A stretch of DNA of 64,000 bases, taken from contig NZ_CANMFI010000003.1 in NCBI RefSeq assembly GCF_947497125.1, positions 287,678-351,677 of the forward strand. Direction: 5' to 3'. The position numbers and the translations under genes are program-made. This document shows positions 39,706 through 48,230 of the stretch, in pieces (the stretch's first letter is position 1; each line of letters starts with the position of its first letter). The notes below the pieces were generated by a model. It was not told the DNA's origin, searched no databases, and saw only the letters and a program-made list of their open reading frames with translations. This DNA comes from an uncultured Polaribacter sp. (GTDB lineage: Bacteria > Bacteroidota > Bacteroidia > Flavobacteriales > Flavobacteriaceae).

Positions 39706-40113
39706 ATGGAGCAATTAACTTTAACCACACCAGCACTTTTATTTTCTGCAATATCATTAATTATGTTAGCATATACAAATCGCTTTTTAGCTTATGCAGC
39801 AGTTATTAGAAATTTACATGCTGTGTATTTAGAAAAGAAAGAGTCTTCTTTATTAAGGCAAATTAAAAATTTAAAAACACGTTTAAATTTAACAAGATGG
39901 ATGCAGATTTTCGGAATTTCAAGCCTTCTGTTCTGTGTGCTTACGATGTTTTTAATTTATATAAATTTTAATGAAATTGCTGTTTGGGTTTTTGGTGTTG
40001 CTTTAATTCTATTAATTGTTTCTCTCGCATTGTTAATCAAAGAAATTCAAATATCTGCACAAGCATTGCAGCACCATATTTCTGATATTGAAGAGCATTT
40101 AAATAAAAATTAA
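39706..40113 (+). CDS. DUF2721 membrane protein
   Basis: 135 residues: N-terminal helix (about 8-30), a basic cytosolic stretch with LRQIKNLKTRLNLTRW, two more membrane helices (about 68-115), then a charged coiled tail (QISAQALQHHISDIEEHL). This arrangement is typical of DUF2721. Function unknown. Divergent from trmD, with 111 bases between the two starts. Confidence 0.8.
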   Translation: MEQLTLTTPALLFSAISLIMLAYTNRFLAYAAVIRNLHAVYLEKKESSLLRQIKNLKTRLNLTRWMQIFGISSLLFCVLTMFLIYINFNEIAVWVFGVALILLIVSLALLIKEIQISAQALQHHISDIEEHLNKN

Positions 40114-40232
40114 ACTGCCTTTTAGTACTATCATTTTAACTTATAAAATGATAAATATTTACTATTTTTTGCTCCTTTAACTTTTAGATGCTTTTTATTA
40201 TATTTGATTGTATAACTTAAAATTCTATAAAG

Positions 40233-40586
40233 ATGAGAAAAGCTATTTTTATTTCGTTTGTGTTTTTATTGACATCTGTAATGTCATTTGGTCAGGAATC
40301 TACTTATAAAGTTGGTGATGTTTTTTTAATCTCTGAGGTTGAAAACAATAGCTATCAGCATATTAATTTTCCAAAAGATAATTTTATTATTAAAAAAGGA
40401 GGCATTCCGAATTATAAAAATGTAAAAGGCAAAAAAGTTGTTGTAACTAAAATTAAAGAGAAATCGAATGGTACAAAAGTTGCAACATTATCATTACAGT
40501 CTAATAAATATTTTTTTAATAGCCACAAATTTATAACTGTTCAAATAGAAAATGCTATTGAAGAGAAAGAGTTGGTTAAAATTTAA
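40233..40586 (+). CDS. Small secreted protein, function unknown
   Basis: 117 residues: signal peptide MRKAIFISFVFLLTSVMSFG, then a compact mainly beta domain (STYKVGDVFLISEVENNSYQ, GKKVVVTKIKEKSNGTK, VATLSLQSNKYFFNSHKF). No catalytic motif. I recall similar short exported proteins in other flavobacteria but no named family. Stands alone. Confidence 0.65.
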   Translation: MRKAIFISFVFLLTSVMSFGQESTYKVGDVFLISEVENNSYQHINFPKDNFIIKKGGIPNYKNVKGKKVVVTKIKEKSNGTKVATLSLQSNKYFFNSHKFITVQIENAIEEKELVKI

Positions 40587-40600
40587 ATAGATATTATTTT

Positions 40601-40641
40601 AAAAAAAATAAGTGTCATTTTTATTACAAAAATGACACTTA
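40601..40641 (-). terminator. Intrinsic terminator of the PspC/head-GIN operon
   Basis: 14-bp perfect stem (TAAGTGTCATTTTT / AAAAATGACACTTA, 5-base loop). On the minus strand the stem is followed by T8 (plus strand A8 at 40601-40608), so it terminates transcripts from the head-GIN gene, whose stop is at 40727. Confidence 0.8.
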
Positions 40642-40726
40642 CAAAGTAAACTAATAAAACCAAGTATTAGTAACCAAATTAGAAGTTAGCTTTCTAATTA
40701 TTTGTTTCTTCTTTTTTATTTTGTTT

Positions 40727-41452
40727 CTAATTGATAGAAATGTTACCGCCAGAAGAAGTATTTTTATCAATCTCTTGTGGCATTCCTTTTACATTTATAT
40801 TACCACCACTAGAGGCATTTGCTTTTACTGTTTTTGAAGCATAAATTTTTATGTTTGCGCCACTAGAAGCTCTTGCAACTCCCATTGTACTTTCTAACTT
40901 AAATGAATTGATAGCAGCACCACTAGAAGCATTACTATCATGACTTATTGATGTACCTGTTAGCTTTATGTCTGCTCCGCTACTTGCATTTGTTTCAACA
41001 GTTTTAGCAACCAACTGCAAGTTAACATTAGCGCCACTTGAAGCAGATATTAAAATGTTATCTACAGTTATGGATTCATCATTTTTTACATCGCTACCAC
41101 TAGAAGCTTTAATAAATTGAAGATCTTGTATGGTTACAAAAACTTTTTTAGCTTTAGATCTCCAGATATTTTTTTCGGTATATATTTTTAAAACGTCATC
41201 ATCAATTTCAGTCTTAATTATATCGTGTAAATTTTCGTCTGCTTCAATTATTATATTATTTCTAGAACCTTGTGTGATGTATAAATCGATGCCAGAACTT
41301 ACTTTAATACCTGTAAAATTTTCTGAAGTTTTTCGAACTTGTTTAAGCACATTTCTATTGCCAGTAACACTATTAAATAGGTCTGCACTGCAAGAAGTTA
41401 GTATAAAAAAAGTTGCAATTAGAATGCTGATTTTCGAGGCTTTATTTTTCAT
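40727..41452 (-). CDS. Head GIN domain (DUF2807) lipoprotein with ASSG repeats
   Basis: 241 residues. Lipobox at LTSCSADL (Cys21), then the DUF2807 domain beginning VRKTSENFTGIKVSSGIDLYITQGS. The domain is built on a strikingly regular motif, (K/N/S)ASSG(A/G/S) followed by a short strand, recurring about every 15-25 residues seven or so times to the C-terminus, as expected for a right-handed beta-helix. Located 88 bases after the pspC-like gene and probably part of its operon. Role in envelope homeostasis is inferred from context. Confidence 0.85.
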   Translation of the reverse strand: MKNKASKISILIATFFILTSCSADLFNSVTGNRNVLKQVRKTSENFTGIKVSSGIDLYITQGSRNNIIIEADENLHDIIKTEIDDDVLKIYTEKNIWRSKAKKVFVTIQDLQFIKASSGSDVKNDESITVDNILISASSGANVNLQLVAKTVETNASSGADIKLTGTSISHDSNASSGAAINSFKLESTMGVARASSGANIKIYASKTVKANASSGGNINVKGMPQEIDKNTSSGGNISIN

Positions 41453-41540
41453 AGTTATTTATATTTTGTTAAAAATACCGTGATTGTTTTACATGGTTAG
41501 AATTTAATTACCGAACTGTCTAATTTTATAGATGAACTGT

Positions 41541-43193
41541 TTATTGAATATCATTTTCAACGCAATCGGTACATTTTAAAACACTTTCTGTCATTATAAA
41601 ATAATGATTTGCCATTTTTCTATCTAAAATGTTTTCAGTATTGTCAACATCATACAAGAAGTTTTTAGCAGAATTATCGAAAAACACATAATTATTTTCT
41701 GGTACAAATACCGTTATGTTTATCTGTTCATCTTTCCATATATTTTTTATGTCAGATAAGAAAAAGGTGTTAAAAAGTATCCTGTTTCCTTCTTTACTAT
41801 AGTTGTATTCTATTCTTTTAGCATTTTTATTGGCAAGGTTTATATTTTTACCTCTAGATTCTTTTTCAACAATAAAATAAGCTTCATTTGTAGCGCTCTT
41901 TTTTACATCTACATGCACATAGTTAGAGTAAGTTTTTTCAATATTATTTACTTCTACTTTGTGTTTGTTAGAGCTTCTTTTTAAATTATGCTCATAGTAA
42001 AGGTTGTTGTTATTTTTCATAGCAATAAATAAGGTGTCCTTTTGAGTTAAATTTATTGTTTCTGTTATTACATTTCTACCTTCTTTAGCATGTGTAACTC
42101 CGTGCTCTATGCCAGTAAAAATAATTCCTAAAAGGGCTATAATCCAGATGCCTAAAAGCGTTAATGAAGTTGCTTTTGTAAATTTTTTGACATTACTAGA
42201 GAGTATTCTTAAGCCTAAAACAAGCAAAATTAAAAAAGGAATACCCACTAAAAAGAACATCAGTATTGTTAATATCCATTTAGGAATTGTAGCTTCATAA
42301 AAGAATGGTGGGTATGTTAAAAACTCTCCATTAATATTAAACCACTCTAAACTTCCTATAGAAAACCCTCCAATAAGTAGAGATAAAATAACGGTTGCAC
42401 CAAGAAATATGAAGAACACTCCTATAATTTTTCCGATAACTTTAAAAAAGACAAGAAAAATACGAGCAATTGTGTCTATAAAATCTTGTAATCCGTTATT
42501 TTTTGAACCCTTTCCCGAAAAAGTTGCATTCATTTTTTCAGATAAATCTTGGGCGCTATCTTTAATTTTTTCTGATGCTTTAGAGGCAAATTCACTTACA
42601 TTTTCAGAAACGTTGTTAAATTCTTCTCTAATTTTCTTTTCAATATTATCAATATTTACGGGTTCGCCCTCCATTTGTAGTTTTTCTGCGGTTGTTTTTG
42701 CTTCTGGCAATAAAATCCATAGAATTATGTAAATGATAAAACCAAAACCGCCTCCAAAAAACAAGGCCAATAAAGTCAGTCGAACCCAAATAGTATCAAT
42801 GTTAACATAATGAGCAATACCTGCAGCTACTCCTCCTAAAAACTTATCATCACCATCTCTAAACAATTTTTTTCCGGTAGTTGAATTTTTTTTGAAGTTA
42901 TATTCGCTGTTCGAATAGTTTTCTTCGTTTTCTGCATAGTCTTCGGGTTGCCCCATAATTACAATAATATTTTCGATATCACTTTCATTTACAACTTGCC
43001 TAGCATCTGTAATTTTCTCAGATAAAAGTTCGCTTATTCTAGCTTCGATATCTGCTATAATTTCATCTTTACCTTGTGGATCATCACTTAAAGACTTAGA
43101 AATAGATGCTAAATATCTTTTTAATGTTTGATATGCAACTTCATCTATATGAAAGAAAAATCCGCCTAAATTTATATTAATTGTCTTATTCAT
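41541..43193 (-). CDS. PspC-domain membrane protein (large flavobacterial form)
   Basis: 550 residues. About 1-90 is a soluble head (MNKTININLGGFFFHIDE... with EIIADIEARISELLSEK). The PspC domain spans about 105-170 (KKLFRDGDDKFLGGVAAGIAHYV... and IIYIILWILLPEA). A charged amphipathic stretch, three more membrane helices (about 235-365) and an extracytoplasmic C-terminal domain follow. PspC proteins sense or relay envelope stress. The start overlaps the PadR gene by 8 bases, so expression is tied to that repressor. Confidence 0.88.
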   Translation of the reverse strand: MNKTININLGGFFFHIDEVAYQTLKRYLASISKSLSDDPQGKDEIIADIEARISELLSEKITDARQVVNESDIENIIVIMGQPEDYAENEENYSNSEYNFKKNSTTGKKLFRDGDDKFLGGVAAGIAHYVNIDTIWVRLTLLALFFGGGFGFIIYIILWILLPEAKTTAEKLQMEGEPVNIDNIEKKIREEFNNVSENVSEFASKASEKIKDSAQDLSEKMNATFSGKGSKNNGLQDFIDTIARIFLVFFKVIGKIIGVFFIFLGATVILSLLIGGFSIGSLEWFNINGEFLTYPPFFYEATIPKWILTILMFFLVGIPFLILLVLGLRILSSNVKKFTKATSLTLLGIWIIALLGIIFTGIEHGVTHAKEGRNVITETINLTQKDTLFIAMKNNNNLYYEHNLKRSSNKHKVEVNNIEKTYSNYVHVDVKKSATNEAYFIVEKESRGKNINLANKNAKRIEYNYSKEGNRILFNTFFLSDIKNIWKDEQINITVFVPENNYVFFDNSAKNFLYDVDNTENILDRKMANHYFIMTESVLKCTDCVENDIQ

Positions 43194-43530
43194 TTGTAGT
43201 TGGTTTTATGCTAATTACTTGGTTTACTGCGTTTACTAAATTACTCCATGTTTTATCTAGTTCTTTTAAAAACATGCTTCCGTTTTCTGTTAAAACATAA
43301 TACTTTCTGGGTGGGCCAGAAGTAGATTCTTCCCATCTGTATGTTAATAATCCTGCATTTTTTAAACGGGTTAATAGTGGATAAATAGTGCCCTCTACCA
43401 CAATCATTTCTGCGGTTTTTAAAGTGCTAAGAATCTCTGAAGTATAAGCATCTCCTTTTTTTAGGATAGATAAAATACAGTATTCTAAAACACCTTTTCG
43501 CATTTGTGCTTTTGTATTTTCGATTTTCAT
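43186..43530 (-). CDS. PadR-family transcriptional repressor
   Basis: 114-residue winged helix-turn-helix protein with the PadR pattern LEYCILSILKKGDAYTSEILSTL, EGTIYPLLTRLKNAGLLTYRWEES, and the wing GPPRKYYVLTENG. Likely represses its own operon (DUF4870-padR-pspC-headGIN). A 19-bp imperfect palindrome at 44011-44029 in the promoter is the best operator candidate. Confidence 0.93.
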   Translation of the reverse strand: MKIENTKAQMRKGVLEYCILSILKKGDAYTSEILSTLKTAEMIVVEGTIYPLLTRLKNAGLLTYRWEESTSGPPRKYYVLTENGSMFLKELDKTWSNLVNAVNQVISIKPTTNE

Positions 43531-43549
43531 TTATGGTTGTTTTAACTAC

Positions 43550-43960
43550 TTATTTTATAAATTTTATGGTAAAAGGGTAGTGGTAATTCTCTCCTTCTTT
43601 TGCTTTTATAGCTGCTATAAATATGAGTGCTATTTTTAAAATCATCAGAAAACCTGCAATTGAAGCTATTCCAAAAAAACTAAAAACACTATGATCGTTT
43701 ATTATATTGAAGTGACTATTGTTTATAATGTTACCAATTAAAAAGGGTAATATTGATGCAGATGCTATAAAAATGTATAAAGAATAACTAATATTAAAGT
43801 TGACCGCTTCTTTACCTTGATCGTCTAAAAATGCACTTCTATCTTTTAATGTTTGCCATGCTATTAAAGGACTTATGATGCCCCCGAAAGGAAATACAAA
43901 TCCTAGAAAGGAAGAGATGTGTATTAAAAACGCATTTGTGTTTTCGTTATTTTGTTTCAT
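43550..43960 (-). CDS. DUF4870 membrane protein
   Basis: 136 residues with three or four membrane helices and the DUF4870 signature FLIHISSFLGFVFPFGGIISPLIAW...LDDQGKEAVNFNISY. Function unknown. First gene of the PadR-PspC operon: promoter 28 bases upstream, padR 19 bases downstream. Confidence 0.85.
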   Translation of the reverse strand: MKQNNENTNAFLIHISSFLGFVFPFGGIISPLIAWQTLKDRSAFLDDQGKEAVNFNISYSLYIFIASASILPFLIGNIINNSHFNIINDHSVFSFFGIASIAGFLMILKIALIFIAAIKAKEGENYHYPFTIKFIK

Positions 43961-43988
43961 TTATATAGATTTTTACTACTTGCTTATG

Positions 43989-44020
43989 CAAATATATGTT
44001 CTTAAAAAGGTATTATGCAA
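43989..44020 (-). promoter_or_regulatory. Promoter of the DUF4870-PadR-PspC operon
   Basis: On the minus strand TTG (44020-44018), a 21-base spacer and TATATTTG (43996-43989), close to the Bacteroidetes consensus. 28 bases separate the -7 box from the DUF4870 ATG. Confidence 0.6.
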
Positions 44021-44029
44021 TACATAGTA
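44011..44029. promoter_or_regulatory. Candidate PadR operator
   Basis: TATTATG-CAATA-CATAGTA: inverted 7-mers with one mismatch, centred on the -33 TTG of the operon promoter, a position where a repressor would exclude RNA polymerase. PadR proteins bind palindromes of about this size. Confidence 0.5.
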
Positions 44030-44161
44030 CTGTTTTAACATTTAATTAACATTTAGAGAAGTTGTTTTAAAAATGAATAATACAGTATAAAAGTCTTGTA
44101 TTATTTATATATTGCTCTGTAATTAAACAGCAAATAGTACTAATAATTTAATTTTAAGTAG

Positions 44162-44617
44162 ATGGAATTTACTCCGAGAAAAGTCAATTTTTTTAATTTT
44201 TTAAAACTTCCTCTGGCTTTTTTTGCTGGTGTAAGAGTCCGTTCAGTATCAGATTCTTCTGTACATGTTTCTATAAAGCACCGTTGGATTAATCAAAATC
44301 CATTTAAAAGCATGTTTTGGGCTGCACAAGGTATGGCAGCCGAAATGGCAACAGGTGTTTTGGTTATGAAAGCAATAGCAGCTTCTAAACATAAAATATC
44401 TATGCTTGTTACACACCAAGAAGCACAATTTTTTAAAAAAGCAACGGGTAACATAGATTTTACCTGCAATAGTGGTAAAGAAATTGCACAAGCAATTGAA
44501 AAAACAATTGAAACAGGCGAGGGAGAAGTAATTGTTTTAACTTCTGAAGGTAAAAATAAAGAGGGAATTGTGGTTTCTAAATTTCAGTTTCATTGGAGTC
44601 TGAGAGTCAAAAAATAA
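44162..44617 (+). CDS. DUF4442 (hotdog-fold thioesterase-like) protein
   Basis: 151 residues resembling the DUF4442 branch of the hotdog superfamily: HRWINQNPFKSMFWAAQGMAAEMATGVLVM is the central helix with its substrate-proximal residues, followed by the beta-sheet strands. Probably acts on acyl thioesters, but no substrate is known. The 200 bases upstream contain the divergent PadR operon promoter and a 9-12-9 inverted repeat (44076-44105). Confidence 0.78.
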   Translation: MEFTPRKVNFFNFLKLPLAFFAGVRVRSVSDSSVHVSIKHRWINQNPFKSMFWAAQGMAAEMATGVLVMKAIAASKHKISMLVTHQEAQFFKKATGNIDFTCNSGKEIAQAIEKTIETGEGEVIVLTSEGKNKEGIVVSKFQFHWSLRVKK

Positions 44618-44644
44618 GTTTACTGTTTTTATTTAAAGAATACA

Positions 44645-45547
44645 TTAAAGATTTGCTTTTATCATTCTATCATTTCCCATAAAATCTTTTCTTAAAACAA
44701 TATTTTTAAACCCTTTTTGTGCTAACATACTTACTGTTTCTTCCCCTAAATATTGGTTGATTTCAAAAAATAAGAGTCCGTTTTTGTGAAGGTGTTTTTT
44801 TGCTAATTCTGCAATTTTTGTGTAAAATATTAGCGGATTGTCATCTTCAACAAACAATGCCAAATGCGGTTCGTTTTGTAGAACATTGTTTTGTATTTCT
44901 TTTTTTTCTAAGTTTCTAACATAGGGCGGATTAGAAATTATCATATCGATTTTTACATTAATAGACTGCTCTTGTAGACCTTCTTTTGAGTTTAAATTTA
45001 GGGTTTTAGCTTTTAAAATGTCTAGCTCAATAAAATTAATAACAACCTTATTTAGAGCTGCGTTTTCTTGGGCAATTTTTAATGCTTTTGTAGAAATATC
45101 TATTGCAGAAATGGCTGTATTTTCTGTGTTTTTAGCTATTGAGATGGGTATGCAACCACTACCTGTACCAATATCTAAAATGCTTAATTTTCTACTTAAT
45201 TGTGGTAGTTTTAATTCTTTAATTTCACTTAAACACCATGTTACTAATTCTTCTGTTTCTGGTCTTGGTATTAGTGTATGCTTATTAACTGTAAAAGGTA
45301 ATCCATAAAATTCAGTCTTTTTTAATAGGTATTGTATGGGTTCTTCTTTTAATAGCCTGTTTGTAATTTCTTTTAACTCAATTACTAAATTTGGTTCAAT
45401 TAAAAAATTAGGTTGAACAACTGTATCAATTCTTTGTAAATTAAGTTTTTCTTCTATCAGAATAAAAAAGAATGAGTCTATTTCTGTCTTCGGATAAGTT
45501 TCTGATAAAGCTTCGGTAAAAAAAAGTTTAAAGTTTTTTAAAGTCAT
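44645..45547 (-). CDS. prmC: Release factor glutamine N5-methyltransferase
   Basis: Methylates the Gln of the GGQ motif of peptide-chain release factors. 300 residues: N-terminal helical domain, then SAM-binding ILDIGTGSGCIPISIA and the active-site NPPY at 206-209 in MIISNPPYVRNLEK. Start chosen at ATG 45547, which overlaps the TGA of the upstream acetyltransferase frame as ATGA. The alternative ATG at 45565 lies inside that gene in another frame. Translational coupling may be disturbed because the upstream gene is frameshifted. Confidence 0.93.
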   Translation of the reverse strand: MTLKNFKLFFTEALSETYPKTEIDSFFFILIEEKLNLQRIDTVVQPNFLIEPNLVIELKEITNRLLKEEPIQYLLKKTEFYGLPFTVNKHTLIPRPETEELVTWCLSEIKELKLPQLSRKLSILDIGTGSGCIPISIAKNTENTAISAIDISTKALKIAQENAALNKVVINFIELDILKAKTLNLNSKEGLQEQSINVKIDMIISNPPYVRNLEKKEIQNNVLQNEPHLALFVEDDNPLIFYTKIAELAKKHLHKNGLLFFEINQYLGEETVSMLAQKGFKNIVLRKDFMGNDRMIKANL

Positions 45548-46036
45548 AATTTTTTTAGCATCCATACGTTACAAGAATAATGTCCTGTATTTCCAATAGG
45601 ACCCTCAAGATTTGTAAAACCATTTTTTTTGTACAATTTTTGCGCAGCTTCCATATAAGGCATTGTTTCTAGGTAGCAATTTTTATAGGTTCGTTTTTTT
45701 TGCTTCATTTAAACAAGTGTTTATTAACAAAGATCCAAGGCCTAAATTTCTTGCAATAGGTAAAAAGTACATTTTTTGTAACTCGCAAGTATTGCCCTTG
45801 TAGTTGTCTAATTTTGCAAAACCTGCACCACCAACAATTTTGTTTTTATAGGTAACAACATAATAAGCAGAGGTGGGTATGTTGTAATTTTCGAACATAG
45901 TATCTGTTGCTTTATCTTCATATGCTGTACCTACTTTTGGAGCACCAAATTCTATTAAAACACTTCTAATTACTTGGGCTATTTGTAAATTGTCTTCTGG
46001 TTTAATTTCTCTAATGATAAAATCTGATTTTGTCAT
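45544..46036 (-). pseudogene. GNAT-family N-acetyltransferase, frameshifted in an A8 tract
   Basis: The intact frame starts at 46036 (MTKSDFIIREIKPEDNLQ) and keeps the acetyl-CoA region (YFLPIARNLGLGSLLI) but ends after 117 residues with EAKKTNL-stop. One base fewer in the A8 run (plus-strand T8 at about 45694-45701) would continue the protein as KRTYKNCYLETMPYMEAAQK and on through GFTNLEGPIGNTGHYSC to WMLKKL, 163 residues in all, ending in a TGA at 45546-45544 that overlaps the prmC ATG. This C-terminal part is the expected end of a GNAT protein. Either a real frameshift, a homopolymer sequencing error, or transcript slippage on A8. Confidence 0.85.
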
Positions 46037-46087
46037 TTAATACCTTATTTTTGCAGCAGCAAGTTAGCTTTTTTTAAAATAATTAAG

Positions 46088-46546
46088 ATGAAAAAAACAC
46101 TATATTTTAGCATTATTTTTTTGATAATTACTGGTTGTGCAGTAAATAAAAAACCTGTTTTTGTAAAGTTAGATACTGTAGAAGTGGTTTCTTTTAAGTC
46201 TGATACGATTCGTTTTAAAGCAGCTGCTATTTTTAAGAATCCTAATGATATTGGCGGCAAAATATTTACAGATAAAATAAGTGTTATTTTTAATGGTGCA
46301 GAGTTGGCGCAGGTTTCATCTTCAGAATTTAAAGTGCCTGCCAGAAATAATTTTACGGTTCCTTTGTTTTTTGTGGTTCCTACAAAAAGGGTTTTCGAAA
46401 ATAATAAAAACGGAATTATAGGTGGTTTGTTAAACTCTATTTTAAGCAAAACAATAGATGTGCAGTTTAAAGGAGTTTTAGAATATAAAATTTTAGGTTT
46501 TTCTAGTGTTTATCAAATTGATGCTACTCAGAAAATAAAATTATAA
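46088..46546 (+). CDS. LEA type 2-like lipoprotein
   Basis: 152 residues. Lipobox LIITGCAVNK (Cys17). The body is one LEA14/WHy-type beta-sandwich (DTVEVVSFKSDTIRFKAAAIFKNPNDIGGKIFTDKISVIFNG), a fold found in bacterial periplasmic lipoproteins of unknown role. A TATTTTTG box (46047-46054) lies 33 bases before the ATG. Followed on the same strand by ribD, with a 21-base gap, so they may form one unit. Confidence 0.75.
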   Translation: MKKTLYFSIIFLIITGCAVNKKPVFVKLDTVEVVSFKSDTIRFKAAAIFKNPNDIGGKIFTDKISVIFNGAELAQVSSSEFKVPARNNFTVPLFFVVPTKRVFENNKNGIIGGLLNSILSKTIDVQFKGVLEYKILGFSSVYQIDATQKIKL

Positions 46547-46567
46547 CTACCTTTTATTATTGTATAG

Positions 46568-47626
46568 ATGACAGAAACCAATCAGTTTTTCATAAAACGT
46601 TGTTTACAGATAGCTAAAAACGGAACTTCTTTGGCAATGCCAAATCCATCTGTGGGTGCTGTTGTTGTTTTTGATGGTAAAATTATTGGAGAAGGTTTTA
46701 CGTCTAAATTTGGTGGTAACCATGCAGAAGTAAATGCAATTAAAGCTGTAAAAGATATTGCCAGCCTTAAACAAGCAACCTTATATGTTACTTTAGAACC
46801 CTGTAGCCATTTTGGTAAAACACCACCTTGTGTAAATTTAATTATTAAGCATCAGTTTAAAAAAGTAGTTATTGGTTGTTTAGATTCTAATAGTTTGGTA
46901 GCAGGTAAAGGGGTTGCTGCTCTTAAAAATGCAGGTATAGAAGTTGTTGTTGGGGTATTAGAAAAAGAATGTCTTCAACATCATCAGCGATTTCTTTTAT
47001 CACAAGAAAAAAAGAGACCTTACATTATTTTAAAATGGGCAGAGACAAAGAATGGCTTTATAGCTCCTTTGCATCAAGAAAAACAAGCGCCTGTTTTTAT
47101 TTCAAATCAATACTCACAACAATTAGTTCATAAAATGCGTTCAGAGGTGCAAGCCATTCTTGTAGGTACAAATACTGTTCTTAAAGATAACCCTAGGTTA
47201 AATGTAAGAACTTGGTCTGGTAATAGCCCGATAAGAGTTGTAATTGATCGTGATTTAAAAATTTCTAACGAAGCTGCTGTTTTAGACGGAAGCGAGCCTA
47301 CAATAATTTTATATGCTGATTCTTGCACAAAGAAAGTACCCTTAGATAGTACTTTAAATAAAAAGTATGTTGCAATTGATTTTACTAAAAATTTAGCAGC
47401 TGCTATTTGTCAGGCATTGCAAAAAAATCAAATTCAATCAATTATAATTGAGGGTGGTGCTCAAACGCTTCAGACGTTTATAGATGAAAATTTATGGGAT
47501 GAAGCAGTTGTTTTTACAGGAGAAAATGAATTTCTATCTGGCATAAAAGCTCCTGTTTTTAATAAAACTTCTGATCAAGAAATATCGATTAAAAATGATA
47601 TTTTAAAAAAATATACAAATGATTAA
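46568..47626 (+). CDS. ribD: Bifunctional riboflavin deaminase/reductase
   Basis: Catalyses deamination and NADPH reduction of the pyrimidine intermediate in riboflavin synthesis. 352 residues. Deaminase domain (1-145) with zinc ligands HAEVNA (His52, proton-shuttle Glu54) and PCSHFGKTPPC (Cys79, Cys88). Reductase domain (about 150-352) with RPYIILKWAETKNGFIA and IIIEGGAQTLQTFI. No other rib gene in the window. The 3' end overlaps the HAD gene by 8 bases. Confidence 0.95.
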   Translation: MTETNQFFIKRCLQIAKNGTSLAMPNPSVGAVVVFDGKIIGEGFTSKFGGNHAEVNAIKAVKDIASLKQATLYVTLEPCSHFGKTPPCVNLIIKHQFKKVVIGCLDSNSLVAGKGVAALKNAGIEVVVGVLEKECLQHHQRFLLSQEKKRPYIILKWAETKNGFIAPLHQEKQAPVFISNQYSQQLVHKMRSEVQAILVGTNTVLKDNPRLNVRTWSGNSPIRVVIDRDLKISNEAAVLDGSEPTIILYADSCTKKVPLDSTLNKKYVAIDFTKNLAAAICQALQKNQIQSIIIEGGAQTLQTFIDENLWDEAVVFTGENEFLSGIKAPVFNKTSDQEISIKNDILKKYTND

Positions 47627-48230
47627 AAATATAATTTTCGATTTTGGTGATATTTTTATCAATTTAGATAAAAAAGCAACATCAAAAGAATTTCAAAAAT
47701 TAGGAATTACTGAAGTTTCTAGTGAACTGAAATCAATTTTAAATCAATATGAAGAAGGCACTATTTCTACAGATGATTTTATTGCTTTCTTTGAGTATAA
47801 TTATAAGGTAACAGCAAAAGAAGTAGTTTTTGCTTGGAACGCTATTTTGTTAAATTTCCCAAAACACCGATTAAAATTTCTTAAAGATTTAGCTGCTAGT
47901 AATCAATTTAGGTTGTTTTTATTAAGCAATACCAATGATTTACATATTGCAAATATTAAAGAAAAATGGGGATCAGTTTTGTATGATGAATTTAAAAATT
48001 GTTTTGAGCAATTTTATTTGTCTCATGAAATACATTTAAGTAAGCCAAATTCTGCTATTTATCAATTTGTGTTAGATAAAAACAATTTAAAGGCTCATGA
48101 AACTTTGTTTGTAGATGATTTAAAAGAAAATACAGATGCCGCTAGTAAGCTAGGTATTTCTACTTGGAATTTGGTGCCAGGAGAAGATGATGTGACGGAT
48201 TTATTCATAAAAAACAAAAACATATTTTGA
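47619..48230 (+). CDS. HAD-family hydrolase
   Basis: 203 residues. HAD motif I is FDFGDIFINLDK: the first Asp of DxD is replaced by the FDFG pattern seen in the YihX/GmhB-like branch, so FDFGD may be a normal variant. Motif II is FLLSNTNDLH, motif III the Lys in LSKPNSAIY, motif IV FVDDLKENTDAA. Likely a small-molecule phosphatase; the position behind ribD hints at a flavin-pathway phosphatase, but this is inference only. Confidence 0.85.
   Translation: MIKNIIFDFGDIFINLDKKATSKEFQKLGITEVSSELKSILNQYEEGTISTDDFIAFFEYNYKVTAKEVVFAWNAILLNFPKHRLKFLKDLAASNQFRLFLLSNTNDLHIANIKEKWGSVLYDEFKNCFEQFYLSHEIHLSKPNSAIYQFVLDKNNLKAHETLFVDDLKENTDAASKLGISTWNLVPGEDDVTDLFIKNKNIF

Noticed and set aside
45548..45565. 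Upstream ATG for prmC
   Set aside because: Lies within the acetyltransferase C-terminus in another frame; the ATGA overlap at 45547 is the better start.
46045..46449. 134-codon minus-strand ORF over the LEA-type lipoprotein gene
   Set aside because: Antisense to a gene with a clear lipobox and family fold; no recognisable motif, and the long frame is explained by the codon pattern of the real gene.
47619..48230. HAD protein called catalytically dead because motif I reads FDFGD rather than FDxDG
   Set aside because: FDFGDVxxxxD-type motif I is common in the YihX-like HAD branch, and the other motifs are intact.
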